Shown here one piece after another: positions 42,017-50,339 of a stretch of DNA of 64,000 nucleotides. The first letter of the stretch is position 1. Every line of letters begins with the position of its first letter. The translations under genes and the position numbers were made by a program. This stretch comes from Ruminococcaceae bacterium UBA7217. Its GTDB lineage: Bacteria > Bacillota > Clostridia > Oscillospirales > Acutalibacteraceae. The DNA is taken from NCBI GenBank assembly GCA_002490425.1, contig DKTZ01000011.1:1-64000 (forward strand), in the 5' to 3' direction. Under the pieces are notes generated by a model. That model saw only the letters and a program-made list of their open reading frames with translations. It did no database searches and was not told the DNA's origin.

Positions 42017-42845
42017 CGGAAAAGCAGTTTCGGCATCAGTTCGTGAACGCATAAAAAATGAGATTGAAATTCTTAAAAATGCCGGCAAGGAAACAGGTCT
42101 TGCAGTTATTATTGTGGGCAATGACCCTGCCTCAAAGGTATATGTTAACAATAAGAAAAAGGGCTGCGCTGAGGTCGGAATAAATTCCTACGAATATGCA
42201 CTCCCCGAAGAAACAACAACGGAAGAGCTTTTAGAGCTTATAAATAAACTTAATGGGGACAGTAGGGTTGACGGTATTCTCTGTCAGCTTCCGTTGCCGA
42301 AGCATATTGATGAGAAAACCGTAATAAATTCAATAGCACCCAAAAAGGATGTTGACGCATTCCACCCTGTAAACACAGGTCATATTATGATAGGCGATTA
42401 CTCGTTTTTACCCTGCACGCCTGCGGGTATTATCGAGATGCTGAAATTTTATAACATTGAAATCAGCGGAAAAGAGTGTGTTGTAATAGGCAGAAGTAAT
42501 ATTGTAGGCAAGCCCATGGCAATGCTTTTACTGCATAACAGCGGAACTGTTACTGTTTGCCATTCAAAAACGGTAAATCTTGCTGAGGTCACTCGCCGTG
42601 CGGATATTCTTGTTGCGGCTGTGGGCAAGGCGAATTTCGTTACAGCAGATATGGTAAAGGACGGCGCGGTTGTAATTGATGTCGGTATGAACAGAAATGC
42701 GGAGGGTAAGCTCTGCGGTGATGTTGATTTTGAGGGTGTAAAGGACAAATGCTCGTTTATAACTCCCGTTCCGGGCGGCGTCGGACCGATGACCATAACA
42801 ATGCTTCTTAACAACACTCTAACTGCGTCTAAAAATAATAAGTAA
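42003..42845 (+). CDS. folD: Methylenetetrahydrofolate dehydrogenase / cyclohydrolase
   Basis: FolD interconverts methylene-, methenyl- and formyl-tetrahydrofolate. The ATG at 42003 follows AAGGAG and lies inside lgt; the longer frame is rejected. The 280-residue protein has ASKVYVNNKKKGCAEVGI with the catalytic lysine of YVxxKxK, ILCQLPLPKHI, the NADP motif VVIGRSNIVGKPMA and the C-terminal PGGVGPMTITMLLNNT. Its place at the end of a protease-lgt operon has no clear functional logic. A terminator follows at once. Confidence 0.97.
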   Translation: MQIIDGKAVSASVRERIKNEIEILKNAGKETGLAVIIVGNDPASKVYVNNKKKGCAEVGINSYEYALPEETTTEELLELINKLNGDSRVDGILCQLPLPKHIDEKTVINSIAPKKDVDAFHPVNTGHIMIGDYSFLPCTPAGIIEMLKFYNIEISGKECVVIGRSNIVGKPMAMLLLHNSGTVTVCHSKTVNLAEVTRRADILVAAVGKANFVTADMVKDGAVVIDVGMNRNAEGKLCGDVDFEGVKDKCSFITPVPGGVGPMTITMLLNNTLTASKNNK

Positions 42846-42850
42846 AAAGC

Positions 42851-42878
42851 AACAGGACCGCATTTGCGGTCCTGTTTT
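42851..42878 (+). terminator. Terminator after folD
   Basis: AACAGGACCGC/GCGGTCCTGTT (11 bp, loop ATTT) followed by TTTTGG, 6 nt after the stop. Confidence 0.85.
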
Positions 42879-42911
42879 GGTAGGAAACGGTGTCAATTTT
42901 CACCGTAAAAA

Positions 42912-43046
42912 GGCTCCCTTGTGTAAAGGGAGCTGGATTTGCGCCAGCAAAGACTGAGGGATTGTCAATAAATTTTATTTAGCTTTTTGTATGTAACAAT
43001 CCTCCCGACGAGCTTTGCTCGCCACCCTCCTTTGCACAAGGAGGGC
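42912..43046 (+). repeat. Palindromic repeat family 1, copy 1
   Basis: The 135-bp block has five paired parts in symmetric order: outer hairpin CTCCCTT-GTGT-AAAGGGAG, hairpin CTGG...CCAG, central stem GAGGGATTGT with ACAATCCTC, hairpin CGAGC-TTT-GCTCG, and outer hairpin CCCTCCTT-TGCAC-AAGGAGGG. A reversed copy is at 47326-47469. No gene is present here. Confidence 0.8.
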
Positions 43047-43094
43047 ATATTGGTAGCCTGTCGTTACTTAGTAACATCAAGTTGAATATTTACC

Positions 43095-44120
43095 TCAAAA
43101 CTCTTTCGGAAAATAAGCGTTTGAATATGCTTTATAGCCGAATGTGTCAGTAATTACTATTCTGAAATATTTTTCGTTTTTCTTTATTTTAAAGGTCGCC
43201 TCGTTAATGCACTTTCCGTCCTCGGCATTTTTAATTTGGCAGTCACGGGAACAGGGAATATAGGCAATGGAGCGAACATCGCCTGTTTTGATATGTACCT
43301 CGCCGTTTTCGTATGTTATACCGTGAATTTCAGGGCCTGTGTGCTTGTAAGTGCCTGTCGAAGAATAAAATAGTCCTTTTTTGAGAGCGGCGGTAACATC
43401 TCTGTAATTAAGTGACGGAGAAGCAATCATAATATATCCGCCGTAGGAGTCGCAGTCAGGCGAGGAATCGGGAAAAAGATTGTGATTGTCGTCGGTTGAA
43501 ATGCAGAAAAGCTTTTCACCGTGTCTTAATATATCGTCATAAGCGTGACCGTTATCATCGTCAAATCCGCACACAACACAGCCGTAATTAGTAATTTCCA
43601 TAGCGTCTGCATTTTTGTACCTTGCGTATTGCGGATAAGACTCAAGACTCCAAGTGGGGTGGTTGTAGGTTACGAAAAATCCGTGCTCTTTACCTGTTTT
43701 TATTAACTTGTTTACTCCGTGTTTTGTATATTTTCTGAAAAGCAGACTTGTTTTTTTATTGATGTTTACATATTTTGCATTTTCCTTTGCATTGCCCCAA
43801 AGGTGCACTTTGCTGAAGCAGACTTCTTCGGTATTGTCGGGTTCAAGAGCTACAAAGCACAGGTGACAGGTTTTGCCGCCCGTTCCGCTCGCTTCGATTT
43901 CATATCCGTTCAGCATAAGAAATTCACTGTCGGAAAGCTCGCTGTGCGGAATAAAAACCTCATGGTCTGTAATTGAGAGGATGCTGTAACCGTGCGCTTT
44001 GTAATCTTTCTTTAGCTGTTCGGGAGTTTTTGCACCGTCCGATATTGTTGAGTGGCAATGTAAATTTGCCTTGTAATATTTTAAATTTGCGTTTTCTTCG
44101 GGAAGTAAAATTTTCTTCAT
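43095..44120 (-). CDS. PHP-domain metal-dependent phosphoesterase
   Basis: The 341-residue protein starts with the PHP motif 1 ANLHCHSTISDGAKTPEQL (His21, His23) and has SITDHEVF near residue 58 and a late HDDN-like DDNHNLF segment, the usual trinuclear metal ligands. PHP proteins in this group hydrolyse phosphoesters such as nucleotide 3',5'-bisphosphates or histidinol phosphate; the substrate here is not known. The C-terminal 110 residues are beta rich and may be an added domain. It is divergent from the PLC-like operon with 71 nt between starts, so the two may share control. The ribosome site is weak. Confidence 0.85.
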   Translation of the reverse strand: MKKILLPEENANLKYYKANLHCHSTISDGAKTPEQLKKDYKAHGYSILSITDHEVFIPHSELSDSEFLMLNGYEIEASGTGGKTCHLCFVALEPDNTEEVCFSKVHLWGNAKENAKYVNINKKTSLLFRKYTKHGVNKLIKTGKEHGFFVTYNHPTWSLESYPQYARYKNADAMEITNYGCVVCGFDDDNGHAYDDILRHGEKLFCISTDDNHNLFPDSSPDCDSYGGYIMIASPSLNYRDVTAALKKGLFYSSTGTYKHTGPEIHGITYENGEVHIKTGDVRSIAYIPCSRDCQIKNAEDGKCINEATFKIKKNEKYFRIVITDTFGYKAYSNAYFPKEF

Positions 44121-44191
44121 ATTTTATCACCGAATTTATTTTATCAAATTTTTATTTTGCGGTCAATAGCTGTAAAGGGGATTAAGAATTT

Positions 44192-45091
44192 ATGATTTAC
44201 GAAAATTGGATGAGCTATATAAAGGATGATGTTAAGATTACCGAGGTTGTAATACCCGGCGCGCACAATGCAGGCAGCTACGGGATGAAAAAAATGGCTG
44301 AATGTCAGAAGGACGGTGTGCTAACACAGTTTAAATACGGTATGCGGCAGTTTTGCCTAAGGCTTAGCGAGAGCAAAAACGGTGAAATTTTGCTTGCCCA
44401 CGGCATAACAAAGGGAGATTTGTTTGAAAATGTGCTAAAGGATATAAAAGAAATTCTTGAAAATTACCCGACTGAAATTCTTTTGCTCGACATAAGAGAG
44501 TATCAGCCTCAAAAATTCGGACCGATAACGCTGAAATATAAGGCAGACCCGGAAAAAGTAAATGAACTGCTGAAAAAATACATAGACCCCGAAAAAAATG
44601 CCTATTACGATTTTGACAAAATAGGCGATGTTACAATGGGGGACATAAGAAATGCAGGTAAGCGGTTTATTCTCATAAATGAGGCGCAAAGCTACCGCTT
44701 CAGCAAGCCCTGCGAGCAGATTACACCGTGGGACAGCAAAATAAACGGTATGAAAGCGGAAAATTTCCGTATTCACGCAACGGACTTTTTCGACACCTGC
44801 CATACAGACGGTCTTTATTGGTTTCAAACTCAGCAAACGCCCAATCCGTTTACTGAAATCGGAATTACTCCGCCAGTAAAGCTTGACGGGAGTATGCGCC
44901 TGTATTTTCCTGAAATTATCAGAAAAATTGCAAACAACGAAAATTATCTTTCTCAGGCAAATATCATAGCAGGCGATTTTATGACACGGGATTATATGAA
45001 AAGCGAGCTTATTTTAAATCTTAATCTTTTGAAAAATAATGTCAAAGAGGATTTGAGAGAAATGTATGCGGAGGGACTTAAATGGAACTGA
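44192..45091 (+). CDS. Phosphatidylinositol-specific phospholipase C-like protein (X domain), no signal peptide
   Basis: The 299-residue protein matches the PLC X-like fold: His25 in IPGAHNAGSYG, Arg57 in the first strand end and His70 in EILLAHGI, spaced like the general acid/base pair and phosphate-binding Arg of bacterial PI-PLC. The Asp after the first His in classic enzymes is Asn here. LLLDIREYQ follows as a structural match. There is no signal peptide or lipobox, unlike the secreted bacterial PI-PLCs, so it should be cytoplasmic and may act on a soluble or inner-leaflet substrate. It begins an operon with an MBL-fold hydrolase (overlap 10 nt), a PfkB kinase and YfcE. Confidence 0.82.
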   Translation: MIYENWMSYIKDDVKITEVVIPGAHNAGSYGMKKMAECQKDGVLTQFKYGMRQFCLRLSESKNGEILLAHGITKGDLFENVLKDIKEILENYPTEILLLDIREYQPQKFGPITLKYKADPEKVNELLKKYIDPEKNAYYDFDKIGDVTMGDIRNAGKRFILINEAQSYRFSKPCEQITPWDSKINGMKAENFRIHATDFFDTCHTDGLYWFQTQQTPNPFTEIGITPPVKLDGSMRLYFPEIIRKIANNENYLSQANIIAGDFMTRDYMKSELILNLNLLKNNVKEDLREMYAEGLKWN

Positions 45092-45771
45092 CTGTACTCG
45101 GAAAATATGGCCCTTACGGTAAGGCGGGAACGGGAGCGGCAAGCGGCTATCTTGTAAAAAATCAAGACGATTATCTCGTTATGGATATGGGTAGCGGCAC
45201 TCTGTCACGCCTTATGGGTGTTGTGGATATAAGGCAAATCAAGCACATTTTCATTTCCCACCTGCATTTTGACCACACAAGCGATTTACTGCCGTTCCGC
45301 TATCTGCTTGAGGAATTAGATCACACTGTTAATATTTACACGCATAAAGAGGACACACCGTGGTACAAAATTCTTTTTGACCATCCAAATTTTAATGTGA
45401 TAAACATTGACGAAAATTCCGAAATAAAAATCGGCAGTATGACGCTGTCGTTTTTGAAAATGCACCACACGGTTACGGATTATGCAGTTATAATAAAGGG
45501 TGAAAAAACATTTTGCTACACGGGCGATACAATGTATAACGGCAATATTCCGAAGTGTTTTAGCTTGAGTGATTATGTGCTTGCTGACTGCTCAAAGACG
45601 AAAGGCTTTAACGGACTGCACATGAATGTAGAAAATGCAATTGAGCTGTCAGAAAAATATTCTGCAAAAATTATTGCAACGCATTTGTCGGCGGATTTTG
45701 ACCCGACTGAAATATTTAAGCCGTATAAAAATATCGCGGTTGCAGAGGAATTAAAAAAATATATTCTTTGA
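45082..45771 (+). CDS. MBL-fold metallohydrolase
   Basis: The 229-residue protein has the metallo-beta-lactamase zinc motif HLHFDH (FISHLHFDHTSDL near residue 58), a later metal His in MKMHHTVTDYA and CYTGDTMY with the bridging Asp, and IATHLS at the end. The plan is close to RNase Z/PhnP-type phosphodiesterases rather than to lactamases. It overlaps the PLC-like gene and follows GGAGGG. In such a context it could open a cyclic phosphate made by the PLC-like enzyme; this is inference. Confidence 0.87.
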   Translation: MELTVLGKYGPYGKAGTGAASGYLVKNQDDYLVMDMGSGTLSRLMGVVDIRQIKHIFISHLHFDHTSDLLPFRYLLEELDHTVNIYTHKEDTPWYKILFDHPNFNVINIDENSEIKIGSMTLSFLKMHHTVTDYAVIIKGEKTFCYTGDTMYNGNIPKCFSLSDYVLADCSKTKGFNGLHMNVENAIELSEKYSAKIIATHLSADFDPTEIFKPYKNIAVAEELKKYIL

Positions 45772-45789
45772 AAATAAGGGAGCAAAAAA

Positions 45790-46689
45790 ATGAAGAATTA
45801 TGAAAGTGTTATAATAGGTCACATTTCAATGGATAATAATATTGACCATTTAGGGAACGGAGTATTTGTATGCGGAGGGGCGGTGCTTTACTCGTCAGCG
45901 TCCGCACACGCTTTAGGGCATAGTGTTTCCGCAGTAACACGTCTTGCGGAGAAGGACAGTGAAAGACTTTCGGAGTTCACAATTCCGAAAGAGGATATTT
46001 ATGCCGTTTGGTGCGAAAATTCAACCACAATGAAAAATGTTTATTTAACGCCCGACAAGGAGAGAAGAAATTCGTCCTGCCTGTCAGTGGGTACACCGTT
46101 TGAGCTTTCCGATATTCCCGACGGAATTTCAGCGGATATCTACCATTTTGCAGGTCTTATTTACGGTGATTTTCCAAATGAAATGATAAAAGAATGTGCA
46201 AGAAAAGGCAAAATTGCCGTTGATGTGCAAACGTGCCTGCGTCACGTTAATACAGACACGGGCGAAATGTACTTTGAGGATTGGGCAGATAAAAAAGAAA
46301 TGCTCCCGTACATCGACTTCTTAAAGACCGATGCGGCAGAGGCTGAGATTATGACGGGCACTTCCGACCGATATGAGGCGGCAAAAATTCTTTACGGGCT
46401 TGGTGCGAAAGAGGTGCTCATTACCCATAACACCGAGGTAATAGCCTATGACGGTGAGAATATTTATTCCTGCCCCATAAGAGCGAGAAATTTAAGCGGA
46501 AGAACGGGCAGGGGAGACACCACCTTTGCCGCATATATAAACGAGCGCCTTACAAATAACATTCAACATTCGCTTTTGTATGCAACTGCAACTGTTTCGC
46601 TTAAAATGGAAACACCGGGACCTTTAAAAGCGACACGGGCGGATATTGAAAATTACATAAAAGAATTTTATTCAGATTTTGCCGAATAA
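45790..46689 (+). CDS. PfkB family carbohydrate kinase
   Basis: The 299-residue protein has the ribokinase/PfkB fold. The N-terminal substrate region is VIIGHISMDNNID with VCGGAVLYSSASAHALG, and the C-terminal ATP and anion-hole signature reads GRTGRGDTTFAAY, where the catalytic Asp is kept and the usual GAGD has become GRGD. Members phosphorylate sugars, nucleosides or inositols. The specific substrate is unknown. It lies 18 nt after the MBL gene and 12 nt before yfcE, so it belongs to the same operon. Confidence 0.88.
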   Translation: MKNYESVIIGHISMDNNIDHLGNGVFVCGGAVLYSSASAHALGHSVSAVTRLAEKDSERLSEFTIPKEDIYAVWCENSTTMKNVYLTPDKERRNSSCLSVGTPFELSDIPDGISADIYHFAGLIYGDFPNEMIKECARKGKIAVDVQTCLRHVNTDTGEMYFEDWADKKEMLPYIDFLKTDAAEAEIMTGTSDRYEAAKILYGLGAKEVLITHNTEVIAYDGENIYSCPIRARNLSGRTGRGDTTFAAYINERLTNNIQHSLLYATATVSLKMETPGPLKATRADIENYIKEFYSDFAE

Positions 46690-46701
46690 GGAGATTTTTC
46701 A

Positions 46702-47247
46702 ATGAAATATTTTATAGCGTCGGACATTCACGGTTCAGCCTATTACTGTGAAAAAATGCTGACAGCGTTTGAAAATGAAAAAGCGGATAAAATAATTTTG
46801 CTCGGCGATATTTTGTATCACGGTCCCCGTAACGATTTGCCCAAAGGTTATGAACCCAAAGCTGTAATAGAAATGTTGAGCCGCTTTGCCGACAAAATTC
46901 TTTGCGTTAGGGGCAACTGTGACGGCGAGGTTGACCAAATGGTTTTGCCTTTTCCGATAATGGCGGATTACGGCGTACTTTGTGAAAATGGACGGCTTGT
47001 CTATTTCACTCACGGGCATAATCACAATGTGGATACGCCGTTGCCCTTTGCAAAAGGGGACATACTTCTTCACGGGCATACGCATATCCCTGCGTGGGAA
47101 ACATTCGGCAATGAAAATCTTTATTTAAATCCCGGTTCGGTGTCAATCCCGAAAAATAATTCTGCTCACGGGTTTATGACTCTCGAAAACGGAATTTTCA
47201 CGTGGAAAGATTTAGATGGAAATGTATATCACGAAATAAAAGTATAA
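46702..47247 (+). CDS. yfcE: YfcE/MJ0936 family phosphodiesterase
   Basis: The 181-residue calcineurin-like metallophosphoesterase has metal-binding motifs SDIHG (residues 8-12), LLGDILYHGPRN, VRGNCD, THGH and GHTHIP in the right order and spacing. YfcE-type enzymes hydrolyse phosphodiesters with manganese; the natural substrate is not known. The length equals that of E. coli YfcE. Ribosome site AAGGAG. It is the last gene of the PLC-MBL-PfkB operon; no clear terminator follows before the palindromic repeat at 47326. Confidence 0.92.
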   Translation: MKYFIASDIHGSAYYCEKMLTAFENEKADKIILLGDILYHGPRNDLPKGYEPKAVIEMLSRFADKILCVRGNCDGEVDQMVLPFPIMADYGVLCENGRLVYFTHGHNHNVDTPLPFAKGDILLHGHTHIPAWETFGNENLYLNPGSVSIPKNNSAHGFMTLENGIFTWKDLDGNVYHEIKV

Positions 47248-47325
47248 GGGGATAAATACGCCTCCTTTGTGTTACACTTTATATTATTATAATCTGCCGG
47301 AGATAGTGTTTTGCGTTTTTCTAAA

Positions 47326-47469
47326 GCCCTCCTTGTGTAAAGTAGGGTGGCGAGCGAAGCTCGTCGGGAGGATTGTTTCTGTTCAATAATGAATAATTTC
47401 GGATAAAATTTTAATATCAATCCCTCAGTCACTCGTGCCTCGTGACAGCTCCCTTTGCACAAGGGAGCC
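47326..47469 (-). repeat. Palindromic repeat family 1, copy 2 (reverse orientation)
   Basis: The 144-bp block is the reversed form of 42912-43046. It has outer hairpin CCCTCCTT to AGTAGGG (imperfect), GGCGAGC-GAA-GCTCGTC, central stem GGGAGGATTGT with ATCAATCCCTC, hairpin GTCAC...GTGAC and outer hairpin CTCCCTT-TGCAC-AAGGGAG. It fills most of the 317-nt gap 47248-47564. Confidence 0.8.
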
Positions 47470-47529
47470 AAAAGGATTCATCAGCCTTTGCTGCAAAAAA
47501 GTTCCTCTGTTAAAAAATAATCGTGTAAC

Positions 47530-47563
47530 AAATTCACCGCCGGAGTTCAGCGGTGAATTTTTA
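47530..47563. terminator. Terminator between yfcE and the DUF3737 gene
   Basis: AAATTCACCGC/GCGGTGAATTT (11 bp, 9-nt loop) followed on the plus strand by TTATC and directly next to the DUF3737 stop on the minus strand. Confidence 0.75.
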
Positions 47564-47564
47564 T

Positions 47565-48410
47565 CTATTTTATATGTATCGTAACTTTGCTGGGGTCGCA
47601 GAACTCTTTTTCGAGGATAATTTCGCCGATTTTTTTCGCCGTGATAATCGAATTTGGTGCAGGGTTTTTAATGCTCTCGATTTCACCCTTTATTGCGGCG
47701 TTAACTTCACTTCGTTCAAATGAAAGGTCACAGTCCTCCGTTTCGCAATCCTCTAAAACGAGTCCCTTACAGTAACAAAGCGGCTGAGTTCCGATGATTT
47801 TACAGCGGATTAAATGTAGATTTTCGGAGTACCAGCCAAGGTATTCACCCGTTAAAACGCTGTCCTTAACAGTTACATTTTTGCTGTGCCAGAATGCATC
47901 CTTGGTTGTCAGAACGGAGTTTTCTATAACCGCATTTTCAACATACTGGAATGAGTACTTACCTGTCATATTAAGACTGTCGATTGAAATATTTTTGCAC
48001 TCAAAGAACGGATATTCCGATATTATCTCGCTGTTTTTGATGTGAATATCGCTGCATTTCCAAAAAAATTCGGGCGAGCTTGCGGTAACGCTGTCAAGGC
48101 TTACGCCTTTACACTCTCTGAAGGCTTTAATACCGTTCATTTTGCAGTTCTCGGCGGAAAAGCTGTTGCAGTACCAAATCGCCGCACGGCAGTTAACGGT
48201 TAGTTCGCAGTTTTTGATAGCTGTGTTCGTGTTGTGCCAAAACGGATAGCGCAAATTAAAATACGAATTATTAACTGTAATGTTCCGACATTCTTTAAAT
48301 GCTGATTCTCCGTCCGCAGGACCGTCAAATTTGCAGTTGTTAACCTCTGTGTCTTTGAGCGCATAAAGTGCTCTTTCTTCATCAAAAGCCAAATCAAATA
48401 TCTTTTGCAT
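47565..48410 (-). CDS. DUF3737 family beta-helix protein
   Basis: The 281-residue protein matches DUF3737 over its whole length. It is built of regular repeats of about 20 residues with the pattern CxxxxxxNSxF/W, for example SAFKECRNITVNNSYFNLRYPFW-like units (residues 35-60), which fold as a right-handed parallel beta helix. Such helices often act on or bind polysaccharides, but no catalytic residues can be named and there is no signal peptide, so a cytoplasmic role is likely. Ribosome site AAGG. It has its own promoter. Confidence 0.85.
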   Translation of the reverse strand: MQKIFDLAFDEERALYALKDTEVNNCKFDGPADGESAFKECRNITVNNSYFNLRYPFWHNTNTAIKNCELTVNCRAAIWYCNSFSAENCKMNGIKAFRECKGVSLDSVTASSPEFFWKCSDIHIKNSEIISEYPFFECKNISIDSLNMTGKYSFQYVENAVIENSVLTTKDAFWHSKNVTVKDSVLTGEYLGWYSENLHLIRCKIIGTQPLCYCKGLVLEDCETEDCDLSFERSEVNAAIKGEIESIKNPAPNSIITAKKIGEIILEKEFCDPSKVTIHIK

Positions 48411-48446
48411 TGCTGATTTTCCTTGTTAAAAAATTATCTTTCATAG

Positions 48447-48474
48447 ATTATATTACAAAATATTTTTATGTCAA
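48447..48474 (-). promoter_or_regulatory. Promoter of the DUF3737 gene
   Basis: On the minus strand a perfect TTGACA and a perfect TATAAT are 16 nt apart, about 37 nt before the start. Confidence 0.85.
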
Positions 48475-48494
48475 TAAATAAATGCTCATTTCGG

Positions 48495-48523
48495 TTGTAT
48501 TATCTTTAGATTTATTATATAAT
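48495..48523 (+). promoter_or_regulatory. Promoter of the tyrosine phosphatase gene
   Basis: TTGTAT and TATAAT are 17 nt apart, 33 nt before the GTG start. Confidence 0.8.
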
Positions 48524-48555
48524 TCAGTAAGCGAAAAAAGACAGGCGGTGAAAAT

Positions 48556-49026
48556 GTGATTAAAATTATGTTTGTGTGTCACGGCAATATTTGCCGAAGT
48601 CCGATGGCAGAATTTATATTTAAAGACCTTGCCGAAAAGAAAGGTGTTTTGCATTCTTTCAGCATTTCGTCCTCGGCGACAAGCTCTGAGGAGATATGGG
48701 GAAGCATAGGCAATCCCGTTTACCCTCCTGCAAGGGAAGAACTGTTAAAACACGGAATTTCCTGCGGCGGCAAACGTGCCGTTCAACTAAAGAAGAGTGA
48801 CTATGACAAATACGATTTATTTATCGGTATGGACAGCAACAATATTCGCAATATGGTGAAAATTTTTGGTTCTGACCCGGAGGAAAAAATACATAAATTA
48901 CTTGAATATTCGGGCGAAAACGGTGGCGTTGCCGATCCGTGGTATTCACGGCGGTTTGACACAGCCTATAACGACATTTTAAGAGGCTGCACGGCGCTTT
49001 TGAGTACGCTTACCAAAAATGCGTAA
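48556..49026 (+). CDS. Low-molecular-weight protein-tyrosine phosphatase
   Basis: The 156-residue protein has the phosphate loop C8-HGNIC-R14-S (CX5R) at the N-terminus and the general acid in VADPWYS near residue 131, which defines the LMW-PTP family. It removes phosphate from tyrosine, and in Firmicutes may counter a BY-kinase or act on arginine phosphate in relatives such as YwlE; the residue after the first C (His) does not decide. The start is GTG, preceded by AGGCGGTG, matching the MIKIMFVC N-terminus of the family. It is transcribed alone. Confidence 0.93.
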   Translation: MIKIMFVCHGNICRSPMAEFIFKDLAEKKGVLHSFSISSSATSSEEIWGSIGNPVYPPAREELLKHGISCGGKRAVQLKKSDYDKYDLFIGMDSNNIRNMVKIFGSDPEEKIHKLLEYSGENGGVADPWYSRRFDTAYNDILRGCTALLSTLTKNA

Positions 49027-49037
49027 GCATATTTTTC

Positions 49038-49066
49038 TTGATTTATATTTCCGTTTATGTTAAACT
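49038..49066 (+). promoter_or_regulatory. Promoter of the Ca/Na antiporter gene
   Basis: TTGATT and TAAACT are 17 nt apart, 41 nt before the start. Confidence 0.6.
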
Positions 49067-49107
49067 TAATATTCGCGTTTCAGTAAAAAAAATAAGGAGA
49101 GTTTTTT

Positions 49108-50130
49108 ATGGAAATATCTGCAAGATTGGCAGATTTAATGTCAATTCCGAGCGATAATATAATCTTTGCGGTAATACTGTTCGTTATCGGCATATTTTTT
49201 ATTGTAAAAGGCGGAGACGTTTTTGTTGACGCTGCTACTTGGATTGCTGAGGCAACGGGAATACCGAAATTCATTATCGGCGCAACCGTTGTAAGCTTTG
49301 CGACCACTCTTCCTGAGCTTTTGGTTTCTGCTATTGCGGCATCGCAGGGCAAGAACGATATGGCAATCGGTAATGCCGTCGGCTCGGTTACCGCTAATGT
49401 AGGTTTAATAATGAGCATTTCAATTCTTTGTATTCCTGCATTTGTCAAGAGAAAAGAGGTTGCGTTTAAAGGCTTTTTGATGATAGGCGCAGTCGCGGCA
49501 CTGTTTGTATTTACACAGAATTTGAGCCTTTCCATTTGGCAAAGCATAATTCTTATAGCGATTTTTGCCGTATTTATGGTTGAAAATATTATTTCGGGTA
49601 AAAAGGGAATGGACGAGGACGACAAGTCGGATAACCCCGTAATCAACGCAAAATCTCTGTCGACAAATATTGCAAAGTTCCTTATCGGTGCGGCAGGTAT
49701 TGTTATCGGCGCTGATTTGCTTGTTGACGACGGCACGGTTATTGCCAAGAGCCTCGGTGTTTCGGAAGCTATAATCGGCGTTACAATTATTGCCGTGGGT
49801 ACATCTCTTCCTGAGCTTGTTACAACGGTTACGGCGATTGCAAAAAAGCAGTCGGACCTTTCAATCGGCAACATTATCGGCGCAAATATTATTGACCTTA
49901 CGCTTATTCTTCCGATTTGCGCGTTTATTACAAAAGGTTCACTGCCTGTCGGCCCGCAGTCTGCATATCTTGATATTGCAGTTTGTATGGTAGTAATTCT
50001 TATTGCAATTGTTCCGACGGTTATTTTCAAGAAGCTGAGCCGTTGGCAGGGCGCTTTGATGATTTGCATTTACATAGCTTATGTCGCAGTGCTTGTAACT
50101 AATTCTTCAATGCACTACCTGCCGTTCTAA
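49108..50130 (+). CDS. Calcium/sodium antiporter, CaCA family (YrbG-like)
   Basis: The 340-residue membrane protein has ten helices in two inverted halves, each with an alpha repeat: GATVVSFATTLPELLVSAIAA with GNAVGS, and GVTIIAVGTSLPELVTTVTA with GNIIGAN. The acidic residue in each (PE) binds calcium. CaCA exchangers use sodium or proton gradients to expel calcium. The loop between the halves is short, with an acidic stretch KKGMDEDDKSDN. It is a single-gene unit with promoter and terminator. Confidence 0.94.
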   Translation: MEISARLADLMSIPSDNIIFAVILFVIGIFFIVKGGDVFVDAATWIAEATGIPKFIIGATVVSFATTLPELLVSAIAASQGKNDMAIGNAVGSVTANVGLIMSISILCIPAFVKRKEVAFKGFLMIGAVAALFVFTQNLSLSIWQSIILIAIFAVFMVENIISGKKGMDEDDKSDNPVINAKSLSTNIAKFLIGAAGIVIGADLLVDDGTVIAKSLGVSEAIIGVTIIAVGTSLPELVTTVTAIAKKQSDLSIGNIIGANIIDLTLILPICAFITKGSLPVGPQSAYLDIAVCMVVILIAIVPTVIFKKLSRWQGALMICIYIAYVAVLVTNSSMHYLPF

Positions 50131-50161
50131 GAGAAGCATTTTACATTTGCATAAATCAGCG

Positions 50162-50195
50162 CACCTTTGAGCTTAGTTGTTCAAAGGTGTTTTTT
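50162..50195 (+). terminator. Terminator after the antiporter gene
   Basis: CACCTTTGA/TCAAAGGTG (9 bp, 10-nt loop) followed by TTTTTT, 31 nt past the stop. Confidence 0.9.
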
Positions 50196-50216
50196 ATATA
50201 ATATGCTGACAGAATA

Positions 50217-50245
50217 TTGAAAAAGCGTTTTCATTGTGATACGAT
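50217..50245 (+). promoter_or_regulatory. Promoter of the C39-like protease gene
   Basis: TTGAAA and TACGAT are 17 nt apart. A further 95 nt leads to the chosen start. Confidence 0.6.
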
Positions 50246-50339
50246 ATATTTAATTGAAATTTTCTAAAAAAATCTTTACAGTAAATGAAAATTTAAGTTC
50301 TTTTTATTTATGAAAAGAGCAGAGGAAAGAAGACATAAA

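Noticed and set aside
50219..50234. Catabolite response element in TGAAAAAGCGTTTTCA
   Set aside because: The dyad has an extra spacing between half-sites compared with the cre consensus, and the gene gives no link to sugar control.
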